From Bog-950 sp044225825 (lineage in GTDB: Bacteria > Bacteroidota > Bacteroidia > Chitinophagales > LD1): a stretch of DNA of 64,000 nucleotides. A program made the translations under genes and the position numbers. Where the stretch lies: contig JBGAIB010000013.1 in the NCBI GenBank assembly GCA_044225825.1, forward strand, positions 1 through 64,000. Reading direction: 5' to 3'. How positions within the stretch are numbered: the first letter of the stretch is position 1; each line of letters opens with the position of its first letter. Under the pieces are notes generated by a model. That model was not told the origin of the DNA. It ran no database searches and saw nothing but the letters and a program-made list of their open reading frames with translations. Positions 1 to 10,069 of the stretch are shown piece after piece.

Positions 1-1437
1 GTGTTACTGGCCCTACTGGTGCAACAGGTGCCGATGGACTGAATGGAACGAATGGTGCGACAGGCGCAACAGGCGACACAGGCCCGCAAGGTTTGCAAGG
101 TCCTGCCGGAGCAACGGGTGCGAATGGTGACACAGGACCACAAGGTCTCGCTGGCCCAACTGGTGCCAATGGTTTGAATGGTGCAACAGGCGCTACTGGC
201 GATACAGGACCACAAGGCTTACAAGGCCCAACTGGAGCAACGGGTGCGAATGGATTGAATGGCGTTACAGGTGCAACAGGTGACACGGGCCCACAAGGTT
301 TGCAAGGCCCTACCGGAGCAACAGGTGCAAATGGAACGAATGGAGCAACAGGAGCAACGGGCGATACAGGACCACAAGGTTTGCAAGGTGCAACAGGTGC
401 AACGGGCGATACAGGCCCTCAAGGTTTGCAGGGTCCAACCGGCGTTGGTGTTACTGGACCTACTGGCGCAACCGGTGCCGATGGATTGAATGGAACGAAT
501 GGCGTTACAGGTGCAACGGGCGATACAGGACCACAAGGTCTACAAGGTGCGACCGGAGCAACAGGTGCTAATGGTTTGAATGGCGTTACAGGTGCAACTG
601 GTGATACAGGACCACAAGGCCCTGCTGGCCCGACTGGTGCCAATGGTTTGAACGGTGCAACAGGTGACACTGGACCGCAAGGTTTAGCGGGTGCAACTGG
701 TGACACGGGCCCTCAAGGTTTACAGGGTGCGACCGGAGCAACAGGTGCTAATGGATTGAATGGCGTTACAGGCGCAACAGGTGACACAGGCCCACAAGGT
801 TTGCAAGGTCCTACCGGAGCAACAGGTGCTAATGGTTTGAATGGCGTTACAGGTGCAACAGGTGAAACAGGACCACAAGGACCCGCTGGCCCAACTGGCG
901 TTACAGGTGCCAATGGAACGAATGGTGCGACAGGCGCAACAGGCGACACAGGCCCGCAAGGTTTGCAAGGACCTACCGGAGCAACAGGAGCAAATGGAAC
1001 GAATGGTGCAACAGGCGCAACGGGCGATACAGGTCCACAAGGTTTGCAAGGTGCCACCGGAGCTACAGGTTCAAATGGAACGAATGGTGCAACAGGCGCA
1101 ACGGGTGATACAGGTCCACAAGGTTTGCAAGGTCCTACCGGAGCTACAGGTTCAAATGGAACGAATGGTGCAACAGGAGCAACGGGCGATACAGGACCGC
1201 AAGGTCTACAAGGTGCGACCGGAGCAACAGGTGCTAATGGATTGAATGGCGTTACAGGCGCAACGGGTGATACAGGTCCACAAGGTTTGCAAGGTGCAAC
1301 AGGGGCTACTGGTGACACGGGTCCTCAGGGTCCTACCGGTACGAATGGAGTTACCGGTGCCACTGGTGACACTGGTTTGCAAGGTCCGACTGGTGCTACG
1401 GGTGCTACCGGAGCCACGGGCGCAGACGGTGCATTGA
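1..1437 (+). repeat. Tandem collagen-coding repeats (81-bp higher-order unit)
   Basis: The DNA encodes uninterrupted Gly-X-Y triplets with a recurring nine-triplet block (GATGDTGPQGLQ, then GPTGATGANGLNGVT), which gives an 81-bp period with shortened and lengthened variants. Neighbouring units are nearly identical in DNA, so copy number should be prone to slippage or recombination and the region prone to assembly collapse. The repeat continues upstream of the window. Confidence 0.9.
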
Positions 1438-4400
1438 ACGCCTGGGGTATTACCGGTAATACCGGAACTACCCCGGCAACTAACTTTATCGGCACTATTG
1501 ATGTGGCCGATTGGGTTATAAAAACTTCTAATACAGAACGGGCAAGGGTTACTGCTGCCGGCCGCATTGGTATCGGCTTAACTAATCCGAATACCCAATT
1601 AGAAATTACCGAGAACTTCCGTTTGCCAGCCTCCACCGCAACAACAGGTATAATTTACTCCGGCAATAACCGCTACATACACAATTACGGAACCAACAAC
1701 TTTTTCGCAGGGGCAAATGCCGGTAACTTTAGCTTAACGGATGTGCGGAATACAGGCGTAGGGGTAAATGCATTGAGCGCATTAAGCAGCGGTCGCGATA
1801 ATGCTGCATTCGGCTATCAGGCGCTTGCTGCTAACTTAGGCAACTATAATAGTGCCATGGGTAGTGGCGCGCTCCAACGCAATACTTCCGGCAACTTTAA
1901 TACGGCCGTGGGTTATAATGCGCTGCAATACGATACTTCAGGAAGCTATAATACAGCAATGGGATGGGAGGCATTAAGTGCCGCCACAACCGGTAACAAC
2001 TCAACAGCGGTAGGCCATTGGTCCTTACACAGTAACACTACAGGTGTAGGAAATATTTCCGTTGGTTCGCATTCCTTACGAGATAACGTCACAGGCAGTT
2101 TCAATACCGCGCTGGGTCTGGGTGCCGGTCAAGCTGCTTTGGGTAGCGGAAACGTATTCATTGGTTACAACGCGGGCCAAAACGAAACCGGTGGCAACCT
2201 GCTTTACATCGATAACAGTAATACTACTACCCCACTTATATACGGTAATTTTAATACTAATCACATTACCATTAACGACAGCCTTACCAGCAAGTATTTC
2301 CAAATGACCAACGGAGGCACGCAGAGCTACGTAATGATGAGCGATGCCAACGGTAACGGCAAATGGAAGCCGGCTGACTCGGTATTAACCAACAGCACCG
2401 GTACCGACTGGAAATTGACAGGTAACAGCGGTACCACACCTGGCACCAACTTTATTGGAACCACGGATGCAAAAGATTGGGTAGTTAAAACCAACAATGC
2501 CGAACGCATGCGGGTGCTCAGTGCTGGTAATGTAGGCATTAACACTGCTGCACCTGCCACTACGCTTGATGTAAACGGCAATGGCATTATTGGTAACAGC
2601 AATGCAAATACAGGCACCAATGCGCTGGTAACCGGCAATAGCAACAGCAATGTGGCTAACTACACCTTCATCTCGGGCCGTTTCGATACGATTGCTTCCG
2701 GTGCCAATTTTGCAGCGGCCTTTAATCAGGCCAACTACACATCGGGCAACAACTCCATAGTAGGTGGCTATCAATCCTACGTAACCAGCAATCTTGGTTT
2801 AGCAATAGGCTGGGCCGATACCACCACGGGCACTGCTGCAGAAGCCTTTGGTCGCGCCAATAACTCAACGGGTAACTATACCTTTACCGCCAACTATTTA
2901 AATACTGCTTCGGCACCGCAGGCTACAGCCTTCGGCTGGAACAACATTGCCACAAACAACAGTGCCTTTGTTATAGGCGAAGTGGATACCGCCAGCGGTG
3001 CCCATGCCTTAGCCGGGGGTAACTTCAGCAAAGCAAGTGGCTTTAATTCCGTTGCCATAGGCTATAATGTAAAAGCGGCAGGTTATGGCGCTGCAACCTT
3101 CGGACAAAACAACTATGCTAACGGCAACGGATCGTTTGTGGCTGGTGTGGGCAACTATGCTAATGCCAACCAGGATGCAGTTTTCGGTAATAACGATACT
3201 GCTACCGGCGCTAACTCATTTATTTCGGGTTATAATAATACAGCCACACAAAATGCTTCAGCTGTATTGGGTGGAAATCACAACCTGGCCGCAGGCAGCA
3301 ATTCGGTAGTGCTGGGTGGCGTTAATGATACCGTTACTGCAGGTAATGCAGCGGTATACGGCCAGTACAACCGGGCGGCGGGCAGCTATTCCTTTGCGGG
3401 CGGCTTTCAATCTTACAACAACTCTACCGCCGGTATTGTAGTTGGCTATAACGATACCATCGGAGGTTTTGCATCTGCAGCCTTCGGCCAAAGTACCAAA
3501 GCAACAGGCAACTATTCCTTTGCAGGCGGGTATCAATCGTATTCAACGAATACCGGTACAGTAGCGCTCGGTTATCAGGATAGTGCTACCGCTTCAGGTG
3601 CGGTTGCCTTGGGTAATAAAAACCGCGTAACTGCCGGCAATGGCTTTGCTGCAGGTTATAATAACGTCGTATCTGCCAGCGAAGCTGCCGCGCTAGGCAA
3701 CAGCAACACGGTAAGCGGTGGTTCATCGCTGGCAGCCGGCAATTCGAATATCATCAGCAACGCCAATGGCTTAGTGCTGGGTTTGGCCGATACCGTAAGC
3801 GGTTATGCTGCTGTAGCCCTTAACCGCGGCAACGTAGCTTCGGGTAACCACACCACGGCTCTTGGTTCGTATAACACGGCACCTTCGTACAGCGAAGTAG
3901 CTATAGGTATGTATGGCACCGGCTATACGGCACTCAGCGCAACCGGCTTTAATGGTGCCGACCGCGTGTTCAATGTAGGCAACGGCGCTTCTTCTGCTGC
4001 GCGTTCCGATGCATTCACCGTTTTAAAGAACGGCAACGTTGGTGTAGGTTATAATACACCAACCACCAAACTGGATGTAAACGGCAAAACCCGCACCACC
4101 ACTTTCCAGATGACCACAGGTGCTACCAATGGTTACATCCTCCAAAGCGATGCTGCCGGTAACGGCACCTGGGTAGCGGCGCCATCGGCTGCTACTGATT
4201 CGCAGAACCTGTATCTGAATGGCACCAATCTTAGCATTGGTGGTGGCAATACAGTTTCGCTCAGCAGTTTAAGCGGTTGGGCTCTTACAGGCAATGCCGG
4301 AACAACTAACGGCACTAATTTTATCGGCACTACCGATAACCAGGCATTGGATATTCGTACCAACAATGTTATCCGCACGCGTATTACCAATAACGGTCAA

Positions 4401-7400
4401 ATTGAAGTGCTAAACACCGGTCAATCGGTATTCCTGGGTGAAGGTGCCGGAGCCAACGATAATTTAAATAACAACAAAAACGTTTTTGTTGGTTATCTAT
4501 CGGGCACACTAAATAGTACTGGTTATGCAAACGTGGCAGTCGGTCATCAAACCATGAAGGCGAACACCACCGGCCTCAACAATACAGCCGTAGGCTTTGG
4601 TTCGCAGGGCAATGCAGCAAACGGACAAGGCAATACCAGCATAGGCTTTTGGAGCCTGGCAAATAATTCTACAGGAAACTACAATACAGCCTTGGGCTTA
4701 AACGCCATGCAGAATTCAGTTTCTGCCAGCTTTAACATCGCTGTAGGGGTGCAGGCCTTATATAACATTACCAATGCCACGAACAACACCGCCCTGGGTA
4801 ATTTTGCTATGAGTGCCAGCACATCGGGTTCAAGTAACGTAGCCATTGGTTCTAATACTATGAACGGCAACACCACAGGCGCTGCTAACGTGGCAGTAGG
4901 CCGCGAGGCGTTGTATAACAATACAACAAACTCAAACAACACGGTGCTGGGTTACCAGGCAGGCTACCTGGTTAATGGCGCGGGCAACGTTATGTTAGGC
5001 TACCAGGCCGGTTATAACGAAACCGGCGCTAACAAGCTATATATCGACAACAGCAATACCGGTACGCCGCTCATATATGGTAATTTTTCCACAAACAGCG
5101 TAACGATCAATGATAGCCTTATTAGCAAGTATTATAAAATGACCAACGGCGCTGCCAATGGTTATATACTGCAAAGCGATGCTACCGGTAATGGTAAGTG
5201 GGTAGATGCAACCACGCTCGGTTTAGATACACAGAATTTATACCTGAGCGGCACCAACCTTAGCATCGGCGGACAGAATACCGTTTCGCTTAGCAGCCTG
5301 AGTGGATGGGGTTTAACCGGTAATACCGGAACCGTAGCCGGCACCAATTTTATCGGCACTACCGATGCGGTTGACTGGGTTGTAAAAACAACCAATACCG
5401 AACGCATGCGTGTAACTGCTGCAGGTAACGTAGGTATAGGCACCAATGCACCTTCATCTCCATTATATGTAGCCAATACAACCGGAGCATCCCCCGTAGT
5501 AACCATCGAATCGGGCAGCAGCCAGTTTCCGGTTGCCATAAGCGTGTTGCCGAGCACTCATGCTACCAGTCGCCGCGCGGCTGTTGCGCTGGATGACTGG
5601 CGCGTATTGCAGGATTATAACGGCACAGGCACCAAGAATTTTTCCATTTACCAGGCCTCTACCGCACAGCACCGCTTATTTATACAAACCAACGGCAACA
5701 CAGGTATAAACACCACTGCGCCTAAACAAACACTCCATGTGTCGAATGGGGGCACCAGTGGCCTGAGCGTACAATACGGCGCAGCCTTGTTATTGACCGA
5801 TGCCAATATTCCGCGCATTTATTTCGAAGACCTTAGCGGCGCTACCGGACGAAAGGTAATGAACATCGATTACGAAGATTCAGTAATGCACATCGGTTCA
5901 GTTACGGATGATGCAGTTAGCTGGTATAAGCGCAACATCCTAAACGTAACCTACGGAGGCGCTGTAGGTATTGGTATGAATGCACCGCGTGCATACCTGG
6001 ATGTTATGGGCAGCAATGCCCGCACTACCAGCCTGCGTTTACGCAGCGGCAATAACAGCACCAGCTCTGTTAGTAACCAAATTGTGATGAGTTATAACAA
6101 TGGCACCGGTTATTCGCAGGCCATCAAATCGCGTCACAACAGTGGTGCTACTACGGGTAATGCCATCGATTTTTACGTTTGGAATCCGAACACGGATAAC
6201 GTCGATTCAATTGGCACCACGCAGATCATGAGCCTGGATGGCGCCGGTAAAGGCCGCGTAGGTATTGGCACCACAACCCCTGATACAACCTTACATGTGG
6301 TAGGTTCTATAAAAATGGTAGATGGCAACCAGGCCACCGGTAATCTAATGGTTAGTGATGCCAACGGCGTTGGTATCTGGACAGCACCTGCTACTGTTAT
6401 AGGCAACACAGCCTGGACCACAAGCGGCAATACAGGCACCACAGATGGTGTTAACTTTATCGGCACTACCGATAATGTTCCATTTACGGTTAGAACCAAC
6501 AATCAGCAATCCGGCAGGGTTGACCCGCTTAAATCCAATAGCTTTTGGGGTTACTGGGCAGGTAAAAACAGTACAGGTACGCAAAACGAAGCCTTCGGTA
6601 CAAATGCCTTACTGAATAATATTACCGGCGTTAAGAATACGGCTGTAGGTACCTCTTCTTTAGAGAACAATACCTCCGGTGGTAACGTTGCAGTAGGTTA
6701 CTTCACGCTTAATGCCAACACTTCGGGCCATAACAACACAAGTGTTGGTATGATGGCAGGTAGCACCAATACAACCGGTAGCCGTAACACCCTGATTGGT
6801 GACAGTGCCGATGTATCGTCGGCTAACCTTACCAATGCTACGGCCATAGGCTTCAATGCTAAGGTCGGTGCAAGCAACAGCCTTGTTTTAGGTGGCACAG
6901 GGTCCGATGCAGTGAATGTAGGTGTTGGCACAGCAACGCCATCTAACTTATTGCACCTGGTTGGCACTTCAAACATTATCGAACAAATTCAAAGTTCCTC
7001 AAACACGGGCACCTGGTTGCGTTTAAACAACACCAGCGCAGGCGGCAGCACCTGGGATTTGATCTCTACTGGTTCAGCCAACAGCGAAGGAGCAGGCAAC
7101 CTGTTGGTGCGCGATAACTCAACCGTGCGCATGACGATAAAATCTTCGAACGGCGCGGTAGGTATAGGCACCACCAACCCTACGCAGGCTTACCTGGTTG
7201 TAAACGGTACCCTCAGTAACACCTATAGCTACGGTTACCTCAACTCCTCCGGAGCCACCGGCACTATCACCAACGGTACCTCCGGATATTCAATATACGC
7301 CAGCGGCCGCATAGCTGCCACCGAGTTTAATGCCTATTCCGATGCCCGTATTAAAAACGTAATCGGTGTATCTGATGGCGAAAACGATCTGAACACGCTC

Positions 7401-7934
7401 GCTAAAATTCAAATTACCGATTATAAGTTTATTGATACCATTGGCAAGGGTAATGGTTTAAACAAAAAGGTAATTGCACAGCAACTGGAGCAGGTGTATC
7501 CACAAGCCGTTTCAAAACTGGCCGACTTTATCCCTAACATTTACAAACTGGCCGAAATTCATAATGGCACCATTGCTGTTGCAAACGACCTGAAAGCCGG
7601 CGATGTGGTGAAATTGATTTTAGCGGATAAAGAAGAAACCGTGGAGGTGTTAACCGCTGACGCCAGCCACTTTACTGTTGATTTAAAAACAGAAGGCAAG
7701 GTGTTTGTATTCGGTAAACAGGTAAGCGATTTCCGCACGGTGGATTACGAAGCGCTTACAACATTGAATGTTTCAGCTACACAGGAACTATTGAAAATGA
7801 TCAACCAGCTGCAACAAAACAATGCGCAGTTGCAACATCAAAACACGGAAATCGAAAATAAAATGGCCGGTATGCAAAGCGACCTGGAAATGATTAAAAC
7901 CGCTTTGCAACTAAAGGCTGCAGGTAACAAGTAA
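1..7934 (+). CDS. Giant collagen-like / YadA-head-like surface fibre protein with C-terminal S74 chaperone (5' end outside window)
   Basis: The reading frame is open from position 3, so the start lies upstream and at least 2643 residues are seen. Order: a collagen-like Gly-X-Y region (to about nt 1437); then about five modules (starting near nt 1440, 2405, 4275, 5305, 6410), each opened by an NFIGT..D..K-N motif and filled with YadA-head-like NTAVGYNAL / VALGY repeats; then an S74 intramolecular chaperone domain with its Ser-Asp...Lys motif (SDARIKN, Ser at nt 7338); and a C-terminal coiled coil. Known for the family: S74 domains trimerise phage tail spikes and related fibres and cleave themselves off at this Ser. 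Inference: an exported trimeric fibre or adhesin. No T9SS sorting domain is visible at the C-terminus, so the export route is unclear. A strong terminator follows. Confidence 0.85.
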   Translation, partial: VTGPTGATGADGLNGTNGATGATGDTGPQGLQGPAGATGANGDTGPQGLAGPTGANGLNGATGATGDTGPQGLQGPTGATGANGLNGVTGATGDTGPQGLQGPTGATGANGTNGATGATGDTGPQGLQGATGATGDTGPQGLQGPTGVGVTGPTGATGADGLNGTNGVTGATGDTGPQGLQGATGATGANGLNGVTGATGDTGPQGPAGPTGANGLNGATGDTGPQGLAGATGDTGPQGLQGATGATGANGLNGVTGATGDTGPQGLQGPTGATGANGLNGVTGATGETGPQGPAGPTGVTGANGTNGATGATGDTGPQGLQGPTGATGANGTNGATGATGDTGPQGLQGATGATGSNGTNGATGATGDTGPQGLQGPTGATGSNGTNGATGATGDTGPQGLQGATGATGANGLNGVTGATGDTGPQGLQGATGATGDTGPQGPTGTNGVTGATGDTGLQGPTGATGATGATGADGALNAWGITGNTGTTPATNFIGTIDVADWVIKTSNTERARVTAAGRIGIGLTNPNTQLEITENFRLPASTATTGIIYSGNNRYIHNYGTNNFFAGANAGNFSLTDVRNTGVGVNALSALSSGRDNAAFGYQALAANLGNYNSAMGSGALQRNTSGNFNTAVGYNALQYDTSGSYNTAMGWEALSAATTGNNSTAVGHWSLHSNTTGVGNISVGSHSLRDNVTGSFNTALGLGAGQAALGSGNVFIGYNAGQNETGGNLLYIDNSNTTTPLIYGNFNTNHITINDSLTSKYFQMTNGGTQSYVMMSDANGNGKWKPADSVLTNSTGTDWKLTGNSGTTPGTNFIGTTDAKDWVVKTNNAERMRVLSAGNVGINTAAPATTLDVNGNGIIGNSNANTGTNALVTGNSNSNVANYTFISGRFDTIASGANFAAAFNQANYTSGNNSIVGGYQSYVTSNLGLAIGWADTTTGTAAEAFGRANNSTGNYTFTANYLNTASAPQATAFGWNNIATNNSAFVIGEVDTASGAHALAGGNFSKASGFNSVAIGYNVKAAGYGAATFGQNNYANGNGSFVAGVGNYANANQDAVFGNNDTATGANSFISGYNNTATQNASAVLGGNHNLAAGSNSVVLGGVNDTVTAGNAAVYGQYNRAAGSYSFAGGFQSYNNSTAGIVVGYNDTIGGFASAAFGQSTKATGNYSFAGGYQSYSTNTGTVALGYQDSATASGAVALGNKNRVTAGNGFAAGYNNVVSASEAAALGNSNTVSGGSSLAAGNSNIISNANGLVLGLADTVSGYAAVALNRGNVASGNHTTALGSYNTAPSYSEVAIGMYGTGYTALSATGFNGADRVFNVGNGASSAARSDAFTVLKNGNVGVGYNTPTTKLDVNGKTRTTTFQMTTGATNGYILQSDAAGNGTWVAAPSAATDSQNLYLNGTNLSIGGGNTVSLSSLSGWALTGNAGTTNGTNFIGTTDNQALDIRTNNVIRTRITNNGQIEVLNTGQSVFLGEGAGANDNLNNNKNVFVGYLSGTLNSTGYANVAVGHQTMKANTTGLNNTAVGFGSQGNAANGQGNTSIGFWSLANNSTGNYNTALGLNAMQNSVSASFNIAVGVQALYNITNATNNTALGNFAMSASTSGSSNVAIGSNTMNGNTTGAANVAVGREALYNNTTNSNNTVLGYQAGYLVNGAGNVMLGYQAGYNETGANKLYIDNSNTGTPLIYGNFSTNSVTINDSLISKYYKMTNGAANGYILQSDATGNGKWVDATTLGLDTQNLYLSGTNLSIGGQNTVSLSSLSGWGLTGNTGTVAGTNFIGTTDAVDWVVKTTNTERMRVTAAGNVGIGTNAPSSPLYVANTTGASPVVTIESGSSQFPVAISVLPSTHATSRRAAVALDDWRVLQDYNGTGTKNFSIYQASTAQHRLFIQTNGNTGINTTAPKQTLHVSNGGTSGLSVQYGAALLLTDANIPRIYFEDLSGATGRKVMNIDYEDSVMHIGSVTDDAVSWYKRNILNVTYGGAVGIGMNAPRAYLDVMGSNARTTSLRLRSGNNSTSSVSNQIVMSYNNGTGYSQAIKSRHNSGATTGNAIDFYVWNPNTDNVDSIGTTQIMSLDGAGKGRVGIGTTTPDTTLHVVGSIKMVDGNQATGNLMVSDANGVGIWTAPATVIGNTAWTTSGNTGTTDGVNFIGTTDNVPFTVRTNNQQSGRVDPLKSNSFWGYWAGKNSTGTQNEAFGTNALLNNITGVKNTAVGTSSLENNTSGGNVAVGYFTLNANTSGHNNTSVGMMAGSTNTTGSRNTLIGDSADVSSANLTNATAIGFNAKVGASNSLVLGGTGSDAVNVGVGTATPSNLLHLVGTSNIIEQIQSSSNTGTWLRLNNTSAGGSTWDLISTGSANSEGAGNLLVRDNSTVRMTIKSSNGAVGIGTTNPTQAYLVVNGTLSNTYSYGYLNSSGATGTITNGTSGYSIYASGRIAATEFNAYSDARIKNVIGVSDGENDLNTLAKIQITDYKFIDTIGKGNGLNKKVIAQQLEQVYPQAVSKLADFIPNIYKLAEIHNGTIAVANDLKAGDVVKLILADKEETVEVLTADASHFTVDLKTEGKVFVFGKQVSDFRTVDYEALTTLNVSATQELLKMINQLQQNNAQLQHQNTEIENKMAGMQSDLEMIKTALQLKAAGNK

Positions 7935-7982
7935 GGATTCTGCGCGCACTTTTTGCCTATTCATGTGCAGGTAAGAGTGTCG

Positions 7983-8012
7983 GCGGCGGACTTTGTAAGT
8001 CCGCCGCTTTTT
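7983..8012 (+). terminator. Rho-independent terminator after the fibre gene
   Basis: An 11-bp perfect GC-rich stem (7983-7993 with 7997-8007, loop TGT) is followed by TTTTT. It separates the fibre gene from the cyclase gene. Confidence 0.9.
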
Positions 8013-8033
8013 AAGCGCAGGCACATTAGGAAA

Positions 8034-8041
8034 TAATTTTG
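8034..8041 (+). promoter_or_regulatory. Bacteroidota -7 box (TAATTTTG) for the TPR-cyclase gene
   Basis: TAATTTTG is an exact match to the TAnnTTTG -7 consensus of Bacteroidota housekeeping promoters. Transcription would begin near 8046, which favours the ATG at 8063 over the in-frame TTG at 8039 that lies inside the box. No clear -33 TTTG was found at the usual spacing. Confidence 0.6.
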
Positions 8042-8062
8042 GCCAGGCCGATAATCGTTTAT

Positions 8063-10012
8063 ATGTTCGGAGATCAAAGCAGCGATTTAATTCCGGACAT
8101 GCAGCACGAGATGGATGCCTTGCGAAAAGAAATTAATGCGGCCGTAACTGCTACGCCCCGCAAAATTGATGCTATGATTAGGTTGAGCGCGCTTTTATTG
8201 GATACGGACAATGGCGAGTCGGATGATCTGTTGCAACGGGCTATGAAGGAGGCACAGGAAATAAACTATCCTGCGGGCGAAGCCCAGGCTTTATTGCAGG
8301 CCGGCATGAGCGCGGCAGCCCTGCGCAATTTTAGCGAGGCTGAAAAATTCTATCGCCAGGCCCTGCAGATTCGCCAAAGCATTAACGATTTGGAAGGACA
8401 GGCGCTGGTATATGCCAAACTGGGCAATGTGCTGGTACATCAGGCCAAATACAACCAGGCACTGGAACAATACGATGCAGCAATTGCTCTGCGGCGCGAT
8501 TTGAAAGATGAACTGGCAGAGGCCGACCTTTATGCCAACTCAGCGGTTATCTATGGTATACAGGGCAATTATTCGCTGGCCCTTACCAATCATTTACAAG
8601 CGCTTAAAACCTACGAGCGCCTGCATGAACCTTCCCGTATTGCTTCTTCCTGCTCTAACATCGGCTTGTTATATAAGGAGCAGCACAATTACGACGAAGC
8701 GCTGAAGATGTTTAACCGCGCCCTGGTGATCCGCGAAGAAACCAACGATACCAAAACCGTTAGCGACCTGCTGAACAACATAGGTAATGTGTATCACGAA
8801 CAGCAGAAGATGGAAGAAGCCCTTCAAACACATCTGCGTGCCCTTAAACTTCGGGAATTAACGGGTGAGAAGGCTAAAATTGCAGCCTCTTATAGCAACC
8901 TTGGCAACGTGTTCCGTGCGAAAAAGCAAACCGATAAAGCCCTGGATTATTATTTACAATCGCTGGCGCTTTTTCGGCAGGTAGATGAGCGCCGGGGCTT
9001 GGTACAATCGTACAATAACCTGGCCGAGTTATATTTTGAACAGGGCCTGTTTGCAGAGGCGCACAACTATATAAAGGAGGCCATTCAGCTTGGAGAAACA
9101 CTCGGATGGAAAAGTCAAAACCGTGTGGCCTATCAGTTACTGTCTTCAATGTGGGCTGCCGAAGGAAATTTTGAAGAGGCATACAAAGCCCACCTGCATT
9201 ATTCGCAGTTGGATAAAGAAATATCGAATACCGAAACAAGCAGGCAGATAGCGCAAATGACGATGCGCTACGAAATTGAACAGAAGGAACGCGATGCAGA
9301 AGCCGAGCGGGTTAAGAACGCAGAACTAACCAGGGCTTATAATGCGCTGGAAGCGGAGAAGAAGCGTTCTGAAGAATTATTGAACAACATTTTGCCGGAT
9401 GAGATCAGCGAAGAACTGAAGCAAAATGGGAAAACCCGGGCGCGGCACTTTGATTCAGTAACAGTGTTGTTTGCCGATATTAAAAGTTTCACCAAAATAA
9501 GCGAACAACTAAGCGCCGAAGAATTGGTAAGCGGGTTGGATGAGTATTTTGAAGCATTCGACCGCATCGTTGATCGCATGGGTGTCGAAAAAATTAAAAC
9601 CATCGGCGATGCCTATTTATGTGCGGGCGGCATACCGGTAGCGCTTGAAAATCATGCAGAGGTAATTGTTAAAACTGCCATTCAGTTTGCCCAGGCTGTT
9701 AATGAGGTAAATGCCCGCCGTACCGCACAAAACAAAGCGCATTTCGAGTTTCGCTTTGGTATTAACACCGGGCCTGTTGTGGCGGGAGTGGTAGGGATCA
9801 AAAAGTTTGTATTTGATATATGGGGCGATACAGTTAATACCGCCAGCCGCATGCAGCAAAACAGCGAACCCGGCCATATTAACCTGTCTCATTCTACCTA
9901 TCAGTTGATTAAAGATGCCATACCCTGTTTCTATCGCGGCGAAATTGAAGCCAAGAACAAAGGGAAGCTTAAAATGTACTACGTAGAATTGAAAGAACAA
10001 TCGAAGGATTAG
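8063..10012 (+). CDS. TPR-coupled class III adenylate cyclase
   Basis: A cytoplasmic signalling enzyme of 649 residues. About residues 50-375 are consecutive TPR units; 380-445 form a charged coiled coil ending in the NNILPDEI signalling helix; the C-terminus is a class III cyclase homology domain. Both metal Asp are present (FADIKSF, D472; TIGDAYL, D516). The Lys (KIKTIGD) and Asp (FDIWGDTVN) that select adenine, and the Asn/Arg transition-state pair (VNTASRM), are also present, so the predicted product is cAMP. There is no signal peptide or membrane segment. The ATG at 8063 is chosen because the promoter box overlaps the upstream TTG (8039). What the TPRs bind is unknown. The next gene is 57 bp downstream and could be co-transcribed. 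Confidence 0.88.
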   Translation: MFGDQSSDLIPDMQHEMDALRKEINAAVTATPRKIDAMIRLSALLLDTDNGESDDLLQRAMKEAQEINYPAGEAQALLQAGMSAAALRNFSEAEKFYRQALQIRQSINDLEGQALVYAKLGNVLVHQAKYNQALEQYDAAIALRRDLKDELAEADLYANSAVIYGIQGNYSLALTNHLQALKTYERLHEPSRIASSCSNIGLLYKEQHNYDEALKMFNRALVIREETNDTKTVSDLLNNIGNVYHEQQKMEEALQTHLRALKLRELTGEKAKIAASYSNLGNVFRAKKQTDKALDYYLQSLALFRQVDERRGLVQSYNNLAELYFEQGLFAEAHNYIKEAIQLGETLGWKSQNRVAYQLLSSMWAAEGNFEEAYKAHLHYSQLDKEISNTETSRQIAQMTMRYEIEQKERDAEAERVKNAELTRAYNALEAEKKRSEELLNNILPDEISEELKQNGKTRARHFDSVTVLFADIKSFTKISEQLSAEELVSGLDEYFEAFDRIVDRMGVEKIKTIGDAYLCAGGIPVALENHAEVIVKTAIQFAQAVNEVNARRTAQNKAHFEFRFGINTGPVVAGVVGIKKFVFDIWGDTVNTASRMQQNSEPGHINLSHSTYQLIKDAIPCFYRGEIEAKNKGKLKMYYVELKEQSKD

Positions 10013-10069
10013 CCTCCGGATGTTGTCAGATAAAGCAGGAACTCAGCAGCCCATTAAACCCCATTTACT

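Noticed and set aside
219..1636. Open frames on both strands inside the collagen region
   Set aside because: Products of the short-period repeat; the Gly-X-Y frame explains the sequence.
8039..8062. TTG start of the cyclase gene
   Set aside because: The codon lies inside the TAATTTTG promoter box; the ATG at 8063 fits better.
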